A stretch of DNA of 64,000 bases, from NCBI RefSeq assembly GCF_030408915.1, contig NZ_CP047654.1, positions 1,550,001 through 1,614,000 on the forward strand, written 5' to 3'. This DNA is from Corynebacterium guangdongense. Lineage in GTDB: Bacteria; Actinomycetota; Actinomycetes; Mycobacteriales; Mycobacteriaceae. The position numbers and the translations under genes were made by a program. The notes beneath the pieces were generated by a model. The model saw only the letters and a program-made list of their open reading frames with translations. It was not told the DNA's origin and searched no databases. Positions 44,767-53,479 of this stretch are shown here, piece by piece. Each line of letters begins with the position of its first letter. Within the stretch, counting starts at the first letter, position 1.

Positions 44767-47700
44767 ATGACTAGTGCTGCTGATGCCCCCACCCGCGATG
44801 AACTCTACGACGCGCTCGCCGGAGTCTCGCTCGCCGACGAGCGCTCCTTCCGGCGACGCCTGCGCAAGGCCCGCGCGCCCAAGGCCCTGAGCGCGATCGG
44901 CGACGAGATCGCCCAGGCCGCCGCCCGGGTGTCGGCGATCGACGCCGCCATCCCGGAGATCGAGTACCCCGAGCAGCTCCCGGTCTCCGCCCACCGCGAC
45001 GAGATCGCGGAGGCCATCGAGAACAACCAGGTCGTCATCATCGCCGGCGAGACCGGCTCCGGCAAGACGACCCAGATCCCCAAGATCTGCCTTGATCTGG
45101 GGCGGGGACGCCGCGGCCTCATCGGCCACACCCAGCCGCGCCGACTCGCGGCCCGCACCGTCGCCGAACGCATCGCCCAGGAGCTGGGACAGCAGATCGG
45201 CGAGACCGTCGGCTACGCCATCCGCTTCGACGACCGGATCTCGAAAACCTCCGCGGTCAAGCTGATGACTGACGGCATTCTGCTGGCGGAGATGCAGCGC
45301 GACCGATACCTCAACGCCTACGACACCATCATCATCGATGAGGCCCACGAGCGTTCGCTCAACATTGACTTCCTGCTCGGTTACCTGAAGACGCTGCTGC
45401 CCCAGCGCCCCGACCTCAAGGTGATCATCACCTCCGCGACGATCGACCCGGAGCGTTTCGCCGAGCACTTCGCGTCGGCCGACGGCTCCCCGGCCCCGAT
45501 CATCGAGGTGTCCGGGCGCACCTACCCGGTGGAGATCCGCTACCGCCCCCTCCAGTTCGAGGCGGCGGGCAAGCTGGTCGATCAGGACCCGCTGGACGGA
45601 CTGTGCGAGGCCATCGAAGAGCTCATGGCCGAAGGCCCGGGCGACATTCTCTGCTTCTTCGCTGGAGAACGCGACATCCGCGACGCCATGGAGGCCATCG
45701 AAGGGCGCCGCTGGCGGGGCGTGGAAGTCACCCCCCTGTTCGGGCGACTCTCCAACGAAGAGCAGCACCGAGTCTTTAGCCCCCACTCGGGCCGGCGCAT
45801 CGTGCTGGCGACCAACATCGCCGAGACTTCCCTGACCGTGCCGGGCATCCACTACGTCGTGGACACCGGCACCGCGCGCATCTCCCGATACTCGACCCGC
45901 ACGAAAGTGCAGCGTCTGCCGATCGAGCCGATTTCCCAGGCGTCGGCGAACCAGCGTTCAGGACGTTCCGGCCGTGTGGCCGACGGTATCGCCATCCGTC
46001 TGTACTCCCAGGAGGACTTCGAGTCCCGCCCCGAGTTCACAGACCCGGAGATTCTGCGCACCAACCTGGCCAGCGTCATCCTCCAGATGATCTCGCTGCA
46101 CCTGGGTGACATCGAGGCCTTCCCCTTCATCCAGCCCCCGGAGAACAAGGCCATCCGGGACGGGGTGAACCTGCTCCACGAACTCGGCGCCCTCGAGGAA
46201 ACGAAGGACGCCACCGACTCCCCGCACGTGCTCACCAAGGTGGGCCGCGAGCTCTCCCGACTGCCGGTCGACCCCCGGATGGCCCGCATGCTCGTCGAGG
46301 CCAACCGTCTCGGTGTCCTGGACGACGTCACCGTCATTGTCGCGGCCATGACCATCCAGGACGTGCGTGAACGCCCCACCGAGGAAAAGGCGCAGGCTGA
46401 TCAGAAGCACGCCCGCTTCAAGGACCAGAACTCCGATTTCCTGGCTTCGCTCAAACTATGGGACTACATCAACGAATCCCGCGACGACCTCTCCGGCAAC
46501 CAGTTCCGCAAGCGCATGAAGTCGGAGTACCTCCACTACATGCGTATCCGCGAGTGGTACGACCTCGTTCGCCAGCTGCGCGACGTCTCCCGCCAGCTCG
46601 GCTGGTCCCGCCGGGAGGACGTCGCCACCCCGCGGGATCCGGACGGCATCCACCAGTCACTGCTGACGGGACTGCTGTCGAACATCGGAGCGCGGATCGG
46701 CAACTCCAAGGAGTTCCAGGGCGCCCGTGGCACCAAGTTCATGGTCTTTCCCGGGTCTGCGCTGGCCAAGAAGCCCCCGGAGTTCATCATGGCCGCGGAG
46801 CTGGTCGAGACCTCGCGCCTATGGGCACGCGACGTCGCCTCCATCGAGTCCGTCTGGGTCGAGCGCGCCGGCGGTGCCCTGCTCAAGCACACCTATTCCG
46901 AACCGGTGTGGTCCCGCAAACGCGGCGCGGCCATGGCCCACCAGAAGACCACCCTATACGGGGTGACCATCGTCGCCGACCGGCTGGTCCCCTACCACCG
47001 GGTCGACGCCGAGGCCGCGCGGGACATGTTCATCCGCCACGCGCTCATTGAGGGTGACTGGAACACCCACCACGAGTTCTACCGCCGCAACTCCGACCGT
47101 CTGGCCCACGCCGCCGAGTTCGAGGAGAAGGCCCGCCGACGCGGCCTGGTGGTTGACGAGGACACGCTCTTCGACTTCTACGACGCCAAGCTTCCGGACT
47201 CGGTGACCACCTCGCGTACCTTCGACCGGTGGTGGAAGACAAAGGGGACCGAGGACCCGGACTTCCTCGACTTCGATCCCGCCGCCCTGCTCAGTGACGA
47301 TGCCGCCGCCATCACCGGGGAAGCCTTCCCGGACACGTGGCGGGCCGGAAGCCTGACCTTCGATCTCTCCTACCTCTTCGAACCGGGCCATCCCCGCGAC
47401 GGCGTGAGCGTGCACGTGCCCGTTCCTCTGCTCGCCGGCGTGAGCACCGAGGGGTTCGACTGGCTGGTGCCTGGTCTGCGCGAGGAGCTGGTCACCGAGC
47501 TGATCAGATCCCTGCCCAAGCCGGTGCGCCGCACGGTCGTTCCGGCACCGGATTTCGCTGCCCGGGTGATGCCGTTGCTGCGCCCGCTGGAATCCCCCCT
47601 CATCGAGCAGGTCGCCGACGCGTTGCGTCACCTGGGGGGCCACGGCATCAACGCCATCGACTTCCAGCCCGCGAAGTTGCCGCCGCACCTGAAGATGACC

Positions 47701-48675
47701 TACGCGGCCGTGGACAAGCGCGGCAAGATCATTGACTCGGACAAAGATCTCGCCGTTCTCCAACAGCGCCAGGCCGGTGCGGTCCGGGCGTCGGTGAGCA
47801 AGCGGGCCCGCAACGTCGAGACGGATTCGGTCCCGACGTGGACGGGTGAGAATCTCGGTGACGTCCCGGAGGAGATCACCCAGACCATCGACGGCCACCA
47901 GGTGAAGGCCTACCCCGCGTTGGCCGCCACCAAGGACGGCGTGGAGGTCAAGGTTCTGCCCACGAAGGCCGCCGCTGACGCGTCCATGATGACGGCGACG
48001 CTGACGATGCTCATGCGCTCCATCACTGTCAACGCCAAGCAGATGGTCAAGGGACTCCCCCTGCAGCAACGCGTGGCCATCGACCATTACCCGCACGGCG
48101 GCCTCGACGGCCTGGTCGAGGACGCCCGAGTCGCGGCCATCCGCGACCTGATGATGAAGAACGGTGGCCCGGTCCGCTCCCCGGACAAGTTCGAGGAGCT
48201 GTGTGCCCGGGTCGCCCCCGGAGTCCCAGGAGAGGTGCGTCGGGTGGTCGTGGGGCTGGCCCCGGCGCTGGTGATCCACTCGAAGGTGGTCGCGGAACTG
48301 GACAAGTGGTCAGGTCCCGCCATCGACGACATGAACCGCCAACTGGACTTCATGCTTCCCAGGCAGGCGATCACCGTCCACGGGCTGATTCACCTGCAGC
48401 ACCTCGGCCGATACCTTGACGCCATGCTCATTCGGCTCCAGGAGATGGGGCTGGATCCGGACAAGGACGCTGACCGGCAGGACGTGGTCGAATCGGTCAA
48501 GCGGTACCTCTCGACGAAGCTGAAGACGTTGCCGACACACAGGGCCAATTCCAAAGCCGTCCGCGACATCGGCTGGATGATTCAGGAACTGCGTGTCAGC
48601 CTGTTCGCACAACGTCTGGGCACCGCCCGGCCCATCTCGGCCCGCCGGATTGAAAAGGCGGTCGACAAACTCTAA
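44767..48675 (+). CDS. hrpA: ATP-dependent RNA helicase HrpA
   Basis: A 1302-residue DEAH helicase of full HrpA length. Walker [10 protein letters not shown] (94-102), the DEAH box in [12 protein letters not shown] (about 195), TSATIDP, and [12 protein letters not shown] are present, followed by the HA2/OB region ([20 protein letters not shown]) and the long C-terminal DUF3418 domain (about 700-1290). HrpA acts on stalled translation complexes and mRNA processing in E. coli. The last three bases overlap the stop codon of convergent nrdR. Confidence 0.94.
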   Translation: MTSAADAPTRDELYDALAGVSLADERSFRRRLRKARAPKALSAIGDEIAQAAARVSAIDAAIPEIEYPEQLPVSAHRDEIAEAIENNQVVIIAGETGSGKTTQIPKICLDLGRGRRGLIGHTQPRRLAARTVAERIAQELGQQIGETVGYAIRFDDRISKTSAVKLMTDGILLAEMQRDRYLNAYDTIIIDEAHERSLNIDFLLGYLKTLLPQRPDLKVIITSATIDPERFAEHFASADGSPAPIIEVSGRTYPVEIRYRPLQFEAAGKLVDQDPLDGLCEAIEELMAEGPGDILCFFAGERDIRDAMEAIEGRRWRGVEVTPLFGRLSNEEQHRVFSPHSGRRIVLATNIAETSLTVPGIHYVVDTGTARISRYSTRTKVQRLPIEPISQASANQRSGRSGRVADGIAIRLYSQEDFESRPEFTDPEILRTNLASVILQMISLHLGDIEAFPFIQPPENKAIRDGVNLLHELGALEETKDATDSPHVLTKVGRELSRLPVDPRMARMLVEANRLGVLDDVTVIVAAMTIQDVRERPTEEKAQADQKHARFKDQNSDFLASLKLWDYINESRDDLSGNQFRKRMKSEYLHYMRIREWYDLVRQLRDVSRQLGWSRREDVATPRDPDGIHQSLLTGLLSNIGARIGNSKEFQGARGTKFMVFPGSALAKKPPEFIMAAELVETSRLWARDVASIESVWVERAGGALLKHTYSEPVWSRKRGAAMAHQKTTLYGVTIVADRLVPYHRVDAEAARDMFIRHALIEGDWNTHHEFYRRNSDRLAHAAEFEEKARRRGLVVDEDTLFDFYDAKLPDSVTTSRTFDRWWKTKGTEDPDFLDFDPAALLSDDAAAITGEAFPDTWRAGSLTFDLSYLFEPGHPRDGVSVHVPVPLLAGVSTEGFDWLVPGLREELVTELIRSLPKPVRRTVVPAPDFAARVMPLLRPLESPLIEQVADALRHLGGHGINAIDFQPAKLPPHLKMTYAAVDKRGKIIDSDKDLAVLQQRQAGAVRASVSKRARNVETDSVPTWTGENLGDVPEEITQTIDGHQVKAYPALAATKDGVEVKVLPTKAAADASMMTATLTMLMRSITVNAKQMVKGLPLQQRVAIDHYPHGGLDGLVEDARVAAIRDLMMKNGGPVRSPDKFEELCARVAPGVPGEVRRVVVGLAPALVIHSKVVAELDKWSGPAIDDMNRQLDFMLPRQAITVHGLIHLQHLGRYLDAMLIRLQEMGLDPDKDADRQDVVESVKRYLSTKLKTLPTHRANSKAVRDIGWMIQELRVSLFAQRLGTARPISARRIEKAVDKL

Positions 48676-49127
48676 TCGTCGCGGTCGCGTCGGCGCATGA
48701 GCCGGATCTCCGACTCGAAGTCCTCCGCGCTGTCGAAGGACTTGTACACCGAGGCGAAGCGCAGGTAGGCCACCTCATCCAGTTCGCGCAGCGGATCGAG
48801 GATGGCCAGGCCGATCTGGTTCGCGTCGACCTGGGAGCTGCCGTGACCGCGCACGGTCTCCTCCACCTCCTGCGCGAGCTTTTTCAACGAGTCGTCGGAC
48901 ACGTCCCGCCCCTGGCACGCACGACGGACGCCTCGGATGAGTTTTTCCCGGCTGAAGGGCTCGGTCAGCCCGTTGCGCTTGACCACCAGGAGAATGGCCT
49001 TCTCCATGGTGGTGAATCGGCCGTGGCACGAGGTGCATTCCCGCCGACGACGGATTGTGGTGCCGGCGTCGATGACGCGGGAATCAATGACTCGGGACTG
49101 CTCATGGTGGCAGAACGGGCAATACAC
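48672..49127 (-). CDS. nrdR: Transcriptional repressor NrdR
   Basis: Represses ribonucleotide reductase genes in response to ATP/dATP. The 151-residue protein has the zinc ribbon C3/C6 (CPFC) and C31/C34 (CTSC) and an ATP-cone (about 49-139). GTG start at 49127, with a candidate -10 TACACT (minus strand, 49176-49181) giving a leader of about 40 bases. Next to lexA and divS as in C. glutamicum. Confidence 0.96.
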   Translation of the reverse strand: MYCPFCHHEQSRVIDSRVIDAGTTIRRRRECTSCHGRFTTMEKAILLVVKRNGLTEPFSREKLIRGVRRACQGRDVSDDSLKKLAQEVEETVRGHGSSQVDANQIGLAILDPLRELDEVAYLRFASVYKSFDSAEDFESEIRLMRRRDRDD

Positions 49128-49175
49128 GTGGGGTCACCGTTTCAGAATGGTGGGCGGAAAAACTGCTGAAGGCCA

Positions 49176-49181
49176 AGTGTA
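49176..49181 (-). promoter_or_regulatory. Candidate -10 of nrdR
   Basis: TACACT on the minus strand, 48 bases before the GTG. Confidence 0.4.
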
Positions 49182-49234
49182 GACCCGGCCCCGACCGGGA
49201 CTGAAGCCGCCGCTGAGCGGCGCAGCACCCCGGC

Positions 49235-49594
49235 CTACTTGGCCACTTCGGCGGTCACGGTGGAGACGTAACCGGGCTCCAGGGCCGGTTCCGCCTCCGC
49301 CAGCAGGTGCAGTGAGCCGGCCACGAGAGTGAAACCCAGCGCCGCCCCGAGCAGGAAGGTTCGCCGGTTCTCCCGGCGAATGTCGCCGGCGCCCCGGAGA
49401 GCCCCGGCGGGAGATTCCCCTTCGGTGGCGGACAGTGGCCGGGGGCAGTTCGGTGTGAGTGTTCGAACGGGGGCGCCGACCTGTGCGCCGCACCGGCCCG
49501 GCGTCGGCTCCCAGACGGAAGCCGCAGGGACCACCCGGCTGATCGACGTGTTGTGGCGACGGTTGGTGCTGTTCAGAACGGAGGAATGGGTCAT
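49235..49594 (-). CDS. DivS-like SOS cell-division suppressor candidate
   Basis: A 119-residue protein with no strong domain. The first 70 residues are polar and probably cytoplasmic, followed by a basic patch (IRRENRR) and one membrane helix (about 78-98, FLLGAALGFTLVAGSLHLLA), then a short outer tail. It is divergent from lexA across a region rich in LexA half-sites, the position of divS in C. glutamicum, an SOS-induced division inhibitor. Identification rests on position and topology. Start ATG 49594 (AGGA 8 bases upstream); ATG 49600 possible. Confidence 0.62.
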   Translation of the reverse strand: MTHSSVLNSTNRRHNTSISRVVPAASVWEPTPGRCGAQVGAPVRTLTPNCPRPLSATEGESPAGALRGAGDIRRENRRTFLLGAALGFTLVAGSLHLLAEAEPALEPGYVSTVTAEVAK

Positions 49595-49652
49595 CGTCAT
49601 GGTCCTGTCTGTGGGGGCGTTGAGGTGAAATCTACGAGGGCGGGCCGACACC

Positions 49653-49759
49653 GTTCGACCAAAACCGCTCACACGTTCGATACCGCTCGTGTGTTCGATT
49701 AAAGCATTCGTTCGAAAATTTGTCCACAGTTCCGCGATCCTGCTCGAACATGAGTGCAG
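49653..49759. promoter_or_regulatory. Cluster of LexA (SOS) half-boxes between divS-like gene and lexA
   Basis: GTTCGA occurs at 49653, 49675, 49693 and 49710, and its complement TCGAAC at 49744. The actinobacterial SOS box is TCGAAC-N4-GTTCGA; the sites at 49665-49680, 49683-49698, 49700-49715 and 49744-49759 each have one perfect and one degenerate (3 of 6) half at the right spacing. Confidence 0.6.
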
Positions 49760-49827
49760 TTTCGTGATAGGAAAGAGGGTGACGTCTGCTTGACCCGGCA
49801 GAACGCCCGACAAAACCAGGAGCATCC

Positions 49828-50550
49828 ATGGCCGAGAAGAAGACGGCGAAGAAGAGCGGCAAGCAGAAGCCGGACGCCGCAACCCTAAGTGACCGGCAGC
49901 GACGGATTCTCGAGGTCATCCGTGACGCCATCGTGCTGCGCGGCTACCCGCCCAGCATCCGGGAGATCGGTGACGCCTGTGGCCTGCATTCGACCTCCTC
50001 GGTGGCCTACCAGCTCAAACAACTGGAGGAGAAGGGCTTCCTCAAGCGCGATCCCAACAAACCCCGCGCCGTAGACATTCGTCACCTGAATGAGAACGGG
50101 ATGGGCCCGGCGGCGCCGGCATCGACCGGTCGGGCCGCCGCGCCGGCGAAGGCCGGATCCCCGGACGACACGGTCGGCACCACCTATGTTCCGGTCGTCG
50201 GCCAGATCGCGGCCGGCACGCCGATCCTCGCCGAACAGAACATCGACGAGTACTACCCGATGCCCGCCCACCTGGTGGGCGACGGAGAGCTGTACATGCT
50301 CCGGGTGGTCGGCGAATCCATGCGTGACGCCGGCATCCTGCCGGGCGACTGGGTCGTCGTCCGCTCGCAGAAGGTCGCCGAGAACGGCGACTTCGTCGCC
50401 GCGCTCCTCGACGGCGAGGCCACCGTCAAGGAGTTCCACAAGGATTCCTCCGGCGTCTGGCTGATGCCGCACAACGACGCCTTCTCCCCCATCCCCGGTG
50501 ACGACGCCGAGATCATGGGCAAGGTCGTCTCTGTCATGCGCAAGCTCTGA
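49828..50550 (+). CDS. lexA: LexA repressor
   Basis: The SOS master repressor, cleaved with RecA help. The 240-residue protein has a winged helix (about 19-82; [26 protein letters not shown]), the cleavage site A129-G130 (QIAAGTPIL), and the catalytic S164 (VGESM) and K201 (ATVKEF). A Lys-rich N-terminus (1-16) and an Ala/Gly linker (about 92-115) are lineage features. AGGAG lies 7 bases before the ATG. Confidence 0.97.
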   Translation: MAEKKTAKKSGKQKPDAATLSDRQRRILEVIRDAIVLRGYPPSIREIGDACGLHSTSSVAYQLKQLEEKGFLKRDPNKPRAVDIRHLNENGMGPAAPASTGRAAAPAKAGSPDDTVGTTYVPVVGQIAAGTPILAEQNIDEYYPMPAHLVGDGELYMLRVVGESMRDAGILPGDWVVVRSQKVAENGDFVAALLDGEATVKEFHKDSSGVWLMPHNDAFSPIPGDDAEIMGKVVSVMRKL

Positions 50551-50574
50551 GCGCCCTCCCCCCAGCGTGCCCGC

Positions 50575-50611
50575 CGGGCGCCGGGCGCGACCGGTCGGCG
50601 CCCGTGGTTTT
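50575..50611 (+). terminator. Rho-independent terminator of lexA
   Basis: CGGGCGCC (50575-50582) pairs with GGCGCCCG (50597-50604), followed by TGGTTTTC. Confidence 0.75.
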
Positions 50612-50646
50612 CCCACCACCCCCGCTGGGGACCCGACTCGGCGAAA

Positions 50647-50687
50647 GTCCGAATGTTTGGGAATAATGGGGCCAGAATGTCCGAATG
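50647..50687. promoter_or_regulatory. Direct repeats GTCCGAATG upstream of the sugR-like gene
   Basis: Two exact copies at 50647-50655 and 50679-50687, 32 bases apart, with TAATGG (50664-50669) between them. Possible operator pair. Confidence 0.4.
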
Positions 50688-50731
50688 GTCATATGCCGGA
50701 AAGTCCGGGAGTGCGAACGGGAGGGGAAACC

Positions 50732-51517
50732 ATGTACGCCGAGGAACGTCGTCGCCAGATTGCCTCGTTGACCGCGGTCGAGGGCCGGGTCAACGTCACC
50801 GAACTCGCCGAGAAGTTCGGTGTCACCGCCGAGACGATACGACGGGACCTTGCGGTACTCGACCGCGAAGGCATCGTGCACCGGGTTCATGGTGGCGCAG
50901 TGGCCAGCCAAAGTTTCCAAACCACGGAGTTCACGCTCGATGACCGCTTCCGTTCCGCCCCTTCGGCGAAACTGGCCATCGCCCGCGCCGCGGTCGAGCA
51001 CCTCCCCCCGGCGGGCGGGTCCGTGTTCCTCGACGCCGGCACCACCATCAACGCCCTGGCCGATCTGATGGCGGAGAACCCGGCGGCCGACCAGTGGTCG
51101 GTGGTCACCAACAGCCTCCCCATCGCGCTGAGCCTGTCAGCCCGGGATCTCGACTCCGTGCAGCTGCTGGGCGGCCAAGTCCGCTCCATCACCCAGGCCG
51201 TGGTCGGTGACACCGCCCTGCGCACGTTGGCGCTCATGCGCGCGGACGTCGCGTTCATGGGAACCAACGCCCTGACCCTGGACCACGGCCTGTCGACGGC
51301 GGATTCACAGGAGGCCGCGGTCAAGGCCGCGATGGTGACCAACGCCCATAAGGTCGTCGTGCTCTGCGACGCGACCAAACTCGGTAACGACTATCTCGTC
51401 AGTTTCGCCGCCATCGACCAGATCGACGTCATAATCACGGACTCGGCGGCCCCGGAGCCCTTCATCGAGGCACTGCGTGAACGGGAGATCGACGTCATCA
51501 TCGCCGACGCCGAGTAA
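50732..51517 (+). CDS. sugR: DeoR-type sugar metabolism regulator (SugR-like)
   Basis: A 261-residue DeoR regulator. The N-terminal helix-turn-helix is MYAEERRRQIASLTAVEG...VNVTELAEKFGV...ETIRRDLAVLDREG (1-50), followed by the sugar-phosphate isomerase-like sensor domain (about 75-235). In C. glutamicum, SugR in this position between lexA and fruK represses PTS and glycolytic genes. Start ATG 50732 follows GGGGAAACC; a longer upstream reading is not conserved. A weak hairpin (51525-51545) follows its stop. Confidence 0.9.
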   Translation: MYAEERRRQIASLTAVEGRVNVTELAEKFGVTAETIRRDLAVLDREGIVHRVHGGAVASQSFQTTEFTLDDRFRSAPSAKLAIARAAVEHLPPAGGSVFLDAGTTINALADLMAENPAADQWSVVTNSLPIALSLSARDLDSVQLLGGQVRSITQAVVGDTALRTLALMRADVAFMGTNALTLDHGLSTADSQEAAVKAAMVTNAHKVVVLCDATKLGNDYLVSFAAIDQIDVIITDSAAPEPFIEALREREIDVIIADAE

Positions 51518-51640
51518 GCCTGTCCCCCGGTTCCGGATGCCGGGGATCGTGAGCGTAGTCGGTAACATCATTCCCAGACATCCGGTTGGTGCCAGGCTTT
51601 CCCGGCCGCACGCCGGGGCCGGGAGGGAGACCGCCGCACC

Positions 51641-52618
51641 ATGATCACCACTTTGACGCCCAATCCGAGCATCGACCAGACGATGGCGCTCAGCGAGGAA
51701 CTTCACCGCGGGCGGGTGCACCGGCCCCACGAGGTGACGCGTACCGCAGGCGGCAAGGGCATCAACGTCACCCGCGCCATCGCCCTGGCAGGGCGTTCTT
51801 CCGTGGCGGTCTTCCCTGCTCCGGCCAACGATCCCTTCATCGCCCTCGCACTGGAGTCAGGCTTCCGTTTCCACAACGTCGACGTCCACGACCTGGTCCG
51901 GATCTGCATGACGGTGACCGAACCGGACGGAACCACCACCAAGTTCAATGGCCCGGGCGCGCGTCTGTCGGCGAATGAGGCGGATCTCCTCGTCCAGGAT
52001 TTCCTCATCTCCTCCTACAACGCCTCCTCCGTCGTCCTGGCGGGTTCGCTGCCGCCCGGCCTGGACATGGACTGGTACAGCACGGTGATCGAGCAGGTGC
52101 GTGCGCAGCGTCCGGAGATCTTCATCGCCGTCGACACCTCGGGGGAGGCACTGTGGGAGACCGTCCACGGTTCCGCCACGGGCACGCCCGACCTGATCAA
52201 GCCCAACTCCGCAGAGCTCGCGACCCTGGTCGGCTCCGACTGGAGCGGCGACGACATGGAGGCCGCGGCCGCCGAGGGTGATTTCGCCCCCGTTGTCGCC
52301 GCCACCGCCGCCCTGCGCGATCAGGGCATCTCCCAGGTACTGGTCACCCTGGGCGGGGCAGGGGCGTTGCTGGCCACCGAGGAGGGATCCTGGCACGCCA
52401 GTCTGAGCGAGCCGGTCACGGTGGTTTCCACGGTGGGGGCGGGCGACGCCGCCTTGGCCGGCTATCTCATGGCCCTGCACTCCCGCCGGTCTCTGCCGGT
52501 GGCCCTGGCCCAGTCAGTCGCCTACGGGACCGCGGCCATTTCGCTGCCGGGCACACAGATGCCCACGCCCCAGCATGCCGACGCCCGGCTGATCAACGTC
52601 GTCCCCGTCACAGTCTGA
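51641..52618 (+). CDS. fruK: 1-phosphofructokinase
   Basis: Phosphorylates fructose-1-phosphate, the product of PTS fructose uptake, to the 1,6-bisphosphate. The 325-residue PfkB enzyme has the N-terminal signature GGKGINVTRAIALAG (37-51) and the C-terminal STVGAGDAALAGYL with the catalytic Asp (about 269). The start MITTLTPNPSID is canonical. It follows the regulator gene by 123 bases. No fructose permease gene is next to it. Confidence 0.94.
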   Translation: MITTLTPNPSIDQTMALSEELHRGRVHRPHEVTRTAGGKGINVTRAIALAGRSSVAVFPAPANDPFIALALESGFRFHNVDVHDLVRICMTVTEPDGTTTKFNGPGARLSANEADLLVQDFLISSYNASSVVLAGSLPPGLDMDWYSTVIEQVRAQRPEIFIAVDTSGEALWETVHGSATGTPDLIKPNSAELATLVGSDWSGDDMEAAAAEGDFAPVVAATAALRDQGISQVLVTLGGAGALLATEEGSWHASLSEPVTVVSTVGAGDAALAGYLMALHSRRSLPVALAQSVAYGTAAISLPGTQMPTPQHADARLINVVPVTV

Positions 52619-52639
52619 CGCTGCCCCCTCACCGTGCTT

Positions 52640-52658
52640 TACACTGTGATGGCATCAC
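52640..52658 (+). promoter_or_regulatory. ptsH promoter candidate with overlapping palindrome
   Basis: TACACT (52640-52645) is followed at once by GTGATGGCATCAC (52646-52658), a perfect 13-base palindrome. A repressor there would block initiation. It resembles but does not match the GlxR site, as the spacer is one base short. Confidence 0.45.
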
Positions 52659-52685
52659 GCTTCCGAACGGAAAGGGACACTGAGC

Positions 52686-52970
52686 ATGGCCAGCAGGATT
52701 GTCAGGGTGGGATCCACCGTCGGCCTGCACGCCCGCCCTGCCGCAGCAATCGCGGACGTGGCGCTGACCTTCAACGAGGAGATCATGCTCCATCTCGTGG
52801 GCGAGGATGACGAGGGCGCCGACGCCAGCTCCTCGTTGATGATCATGGCGCTCGGTGCCCAGCAGGGAGACCGGGTCGAGGTCAGGTCCACCAATCCGAA
52901 GGCGGTCGACGCGATCGCTGATCTCGTCGCCGCCAATCTGGATCACGGTCGACGCGACGCGACCTTGTGA
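52686..52970 (+). CDS. ptsH: Phosphocarrier protein HPr
   Basis: HPr takes phosphate from enzyme I and passes it to sugar-specific enzymes II. The 94-residue protein has the active-site H15 in GLHARPAA and a run of serines at the Ser46 position (ASSSLMIMALG, 47-57). It has its own promoter candidate. In C. glutamicum ptsH lies a few genes from fruK with ptsI, fruR and ptsF around; these are missing here. Confidence 0.95.
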   Translation: MASRIVRVGSTVGLHARPAAAIADVALTFNEEIMLHLVGEDDEGADASSSLMIMALGAQQGDRVEVRSTNPKAVDAIADLVAANLDHGRRDATL

Positions 52971-52992
52971 CGGCCCCGCGGGGCAGCGTGCC

Positions 52993-53466
52993 TCACGCCT
53001 TCGCCCAGTGGAGGTCCACAGTCATCCGGTCGCTGTCCGGGTCGATGGAGACGTACTCCTCCCAGGCGATCGCACCCCGCCCATTCCCGGCCTTCCTCGC
53101 ATGCGCGGCTAGGACGTCCCAGGCGAGGGCGAGGCCATCACCGCTGCCCCGGTGACGAAGGCGCCACGTGCGCAGGTCGCCGTGGCGAACGACCTTGAAG
53201 GGGCTGGCGTCGGCAAGCTGGTCCTGGAGTAGTCGCACGGTGTCCAGGCGCACGGGGAAGCCGCCGGCGAGGTCGACGGTGTCGCCGAGCGGGCTGAAAT
53301 AGTAGCAGCGCGCCGGCCCGGCGGGCCGTACCTGCGCGGTTTTCAGCACCTCGTGGGCGTGGCCGTAGACGCTGTCGAAGTAGGACTGCATCTGGACGGT
53401 GGGTATTTCCCTCCGGTCGACAAGGGCGGCGTGGGCAGGGACAAACTGGGTAGTAATATCAGCCAT
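52993..53466 (-). CDS. GyrI-like/AraC effector-binding-domain protein (tentative)
   Basis: A 157-residue protein with no DNA-binding part. The pattern beginning ITTQFVPAHAALVDRREIP, the middle RCYYFSPLGDTVDLAGGFPV and the ending DRMTVDLHWAKA resemble the GyrI-like small-molecule-binding fold found in MerR and AraC regulators. Ligand unknown. ATG 53466 is favoured by a -10 6 bases upstream. Just downstream of uraA's stop on the same strand, 13 bases from it, but with its own promoter. Confidence 0.7.
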   Translation of the reverse strand: MADITTQFVPAHAALVDRREIPTVQMQSYFDSVYGHAHEVLKTAQVRPAGPARCYYFSPLGDTVDLAGGFPVRLDTVRLLQDQLADASPFKVVRHGDLRTWRLRHRGSGDGLALAWDVLAAHARKAGNGRGAIAWEEYVSIDPDSDRMTVDLHWAKA

Positions 53467-53472
53467 ACCCAT

Positions 53473-53478
53473 ACGATA
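53473..53478 (-). promoter_or_regulatory. Probable -10 of the GyrI-like gene
   Basis: TATCGT on the minus strand ends 6 bases before ATG 53466. Confidence 0.45.
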
Positions 53479-53479
53479 A

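Noticed and set aside
52645..52659. GlxR (CRP-type) binding site at ptsH
   Set aside because: TGTGA-N5-TCACG has the wrong spacer and an imperfect right half; kept as an unassigned palindrome.
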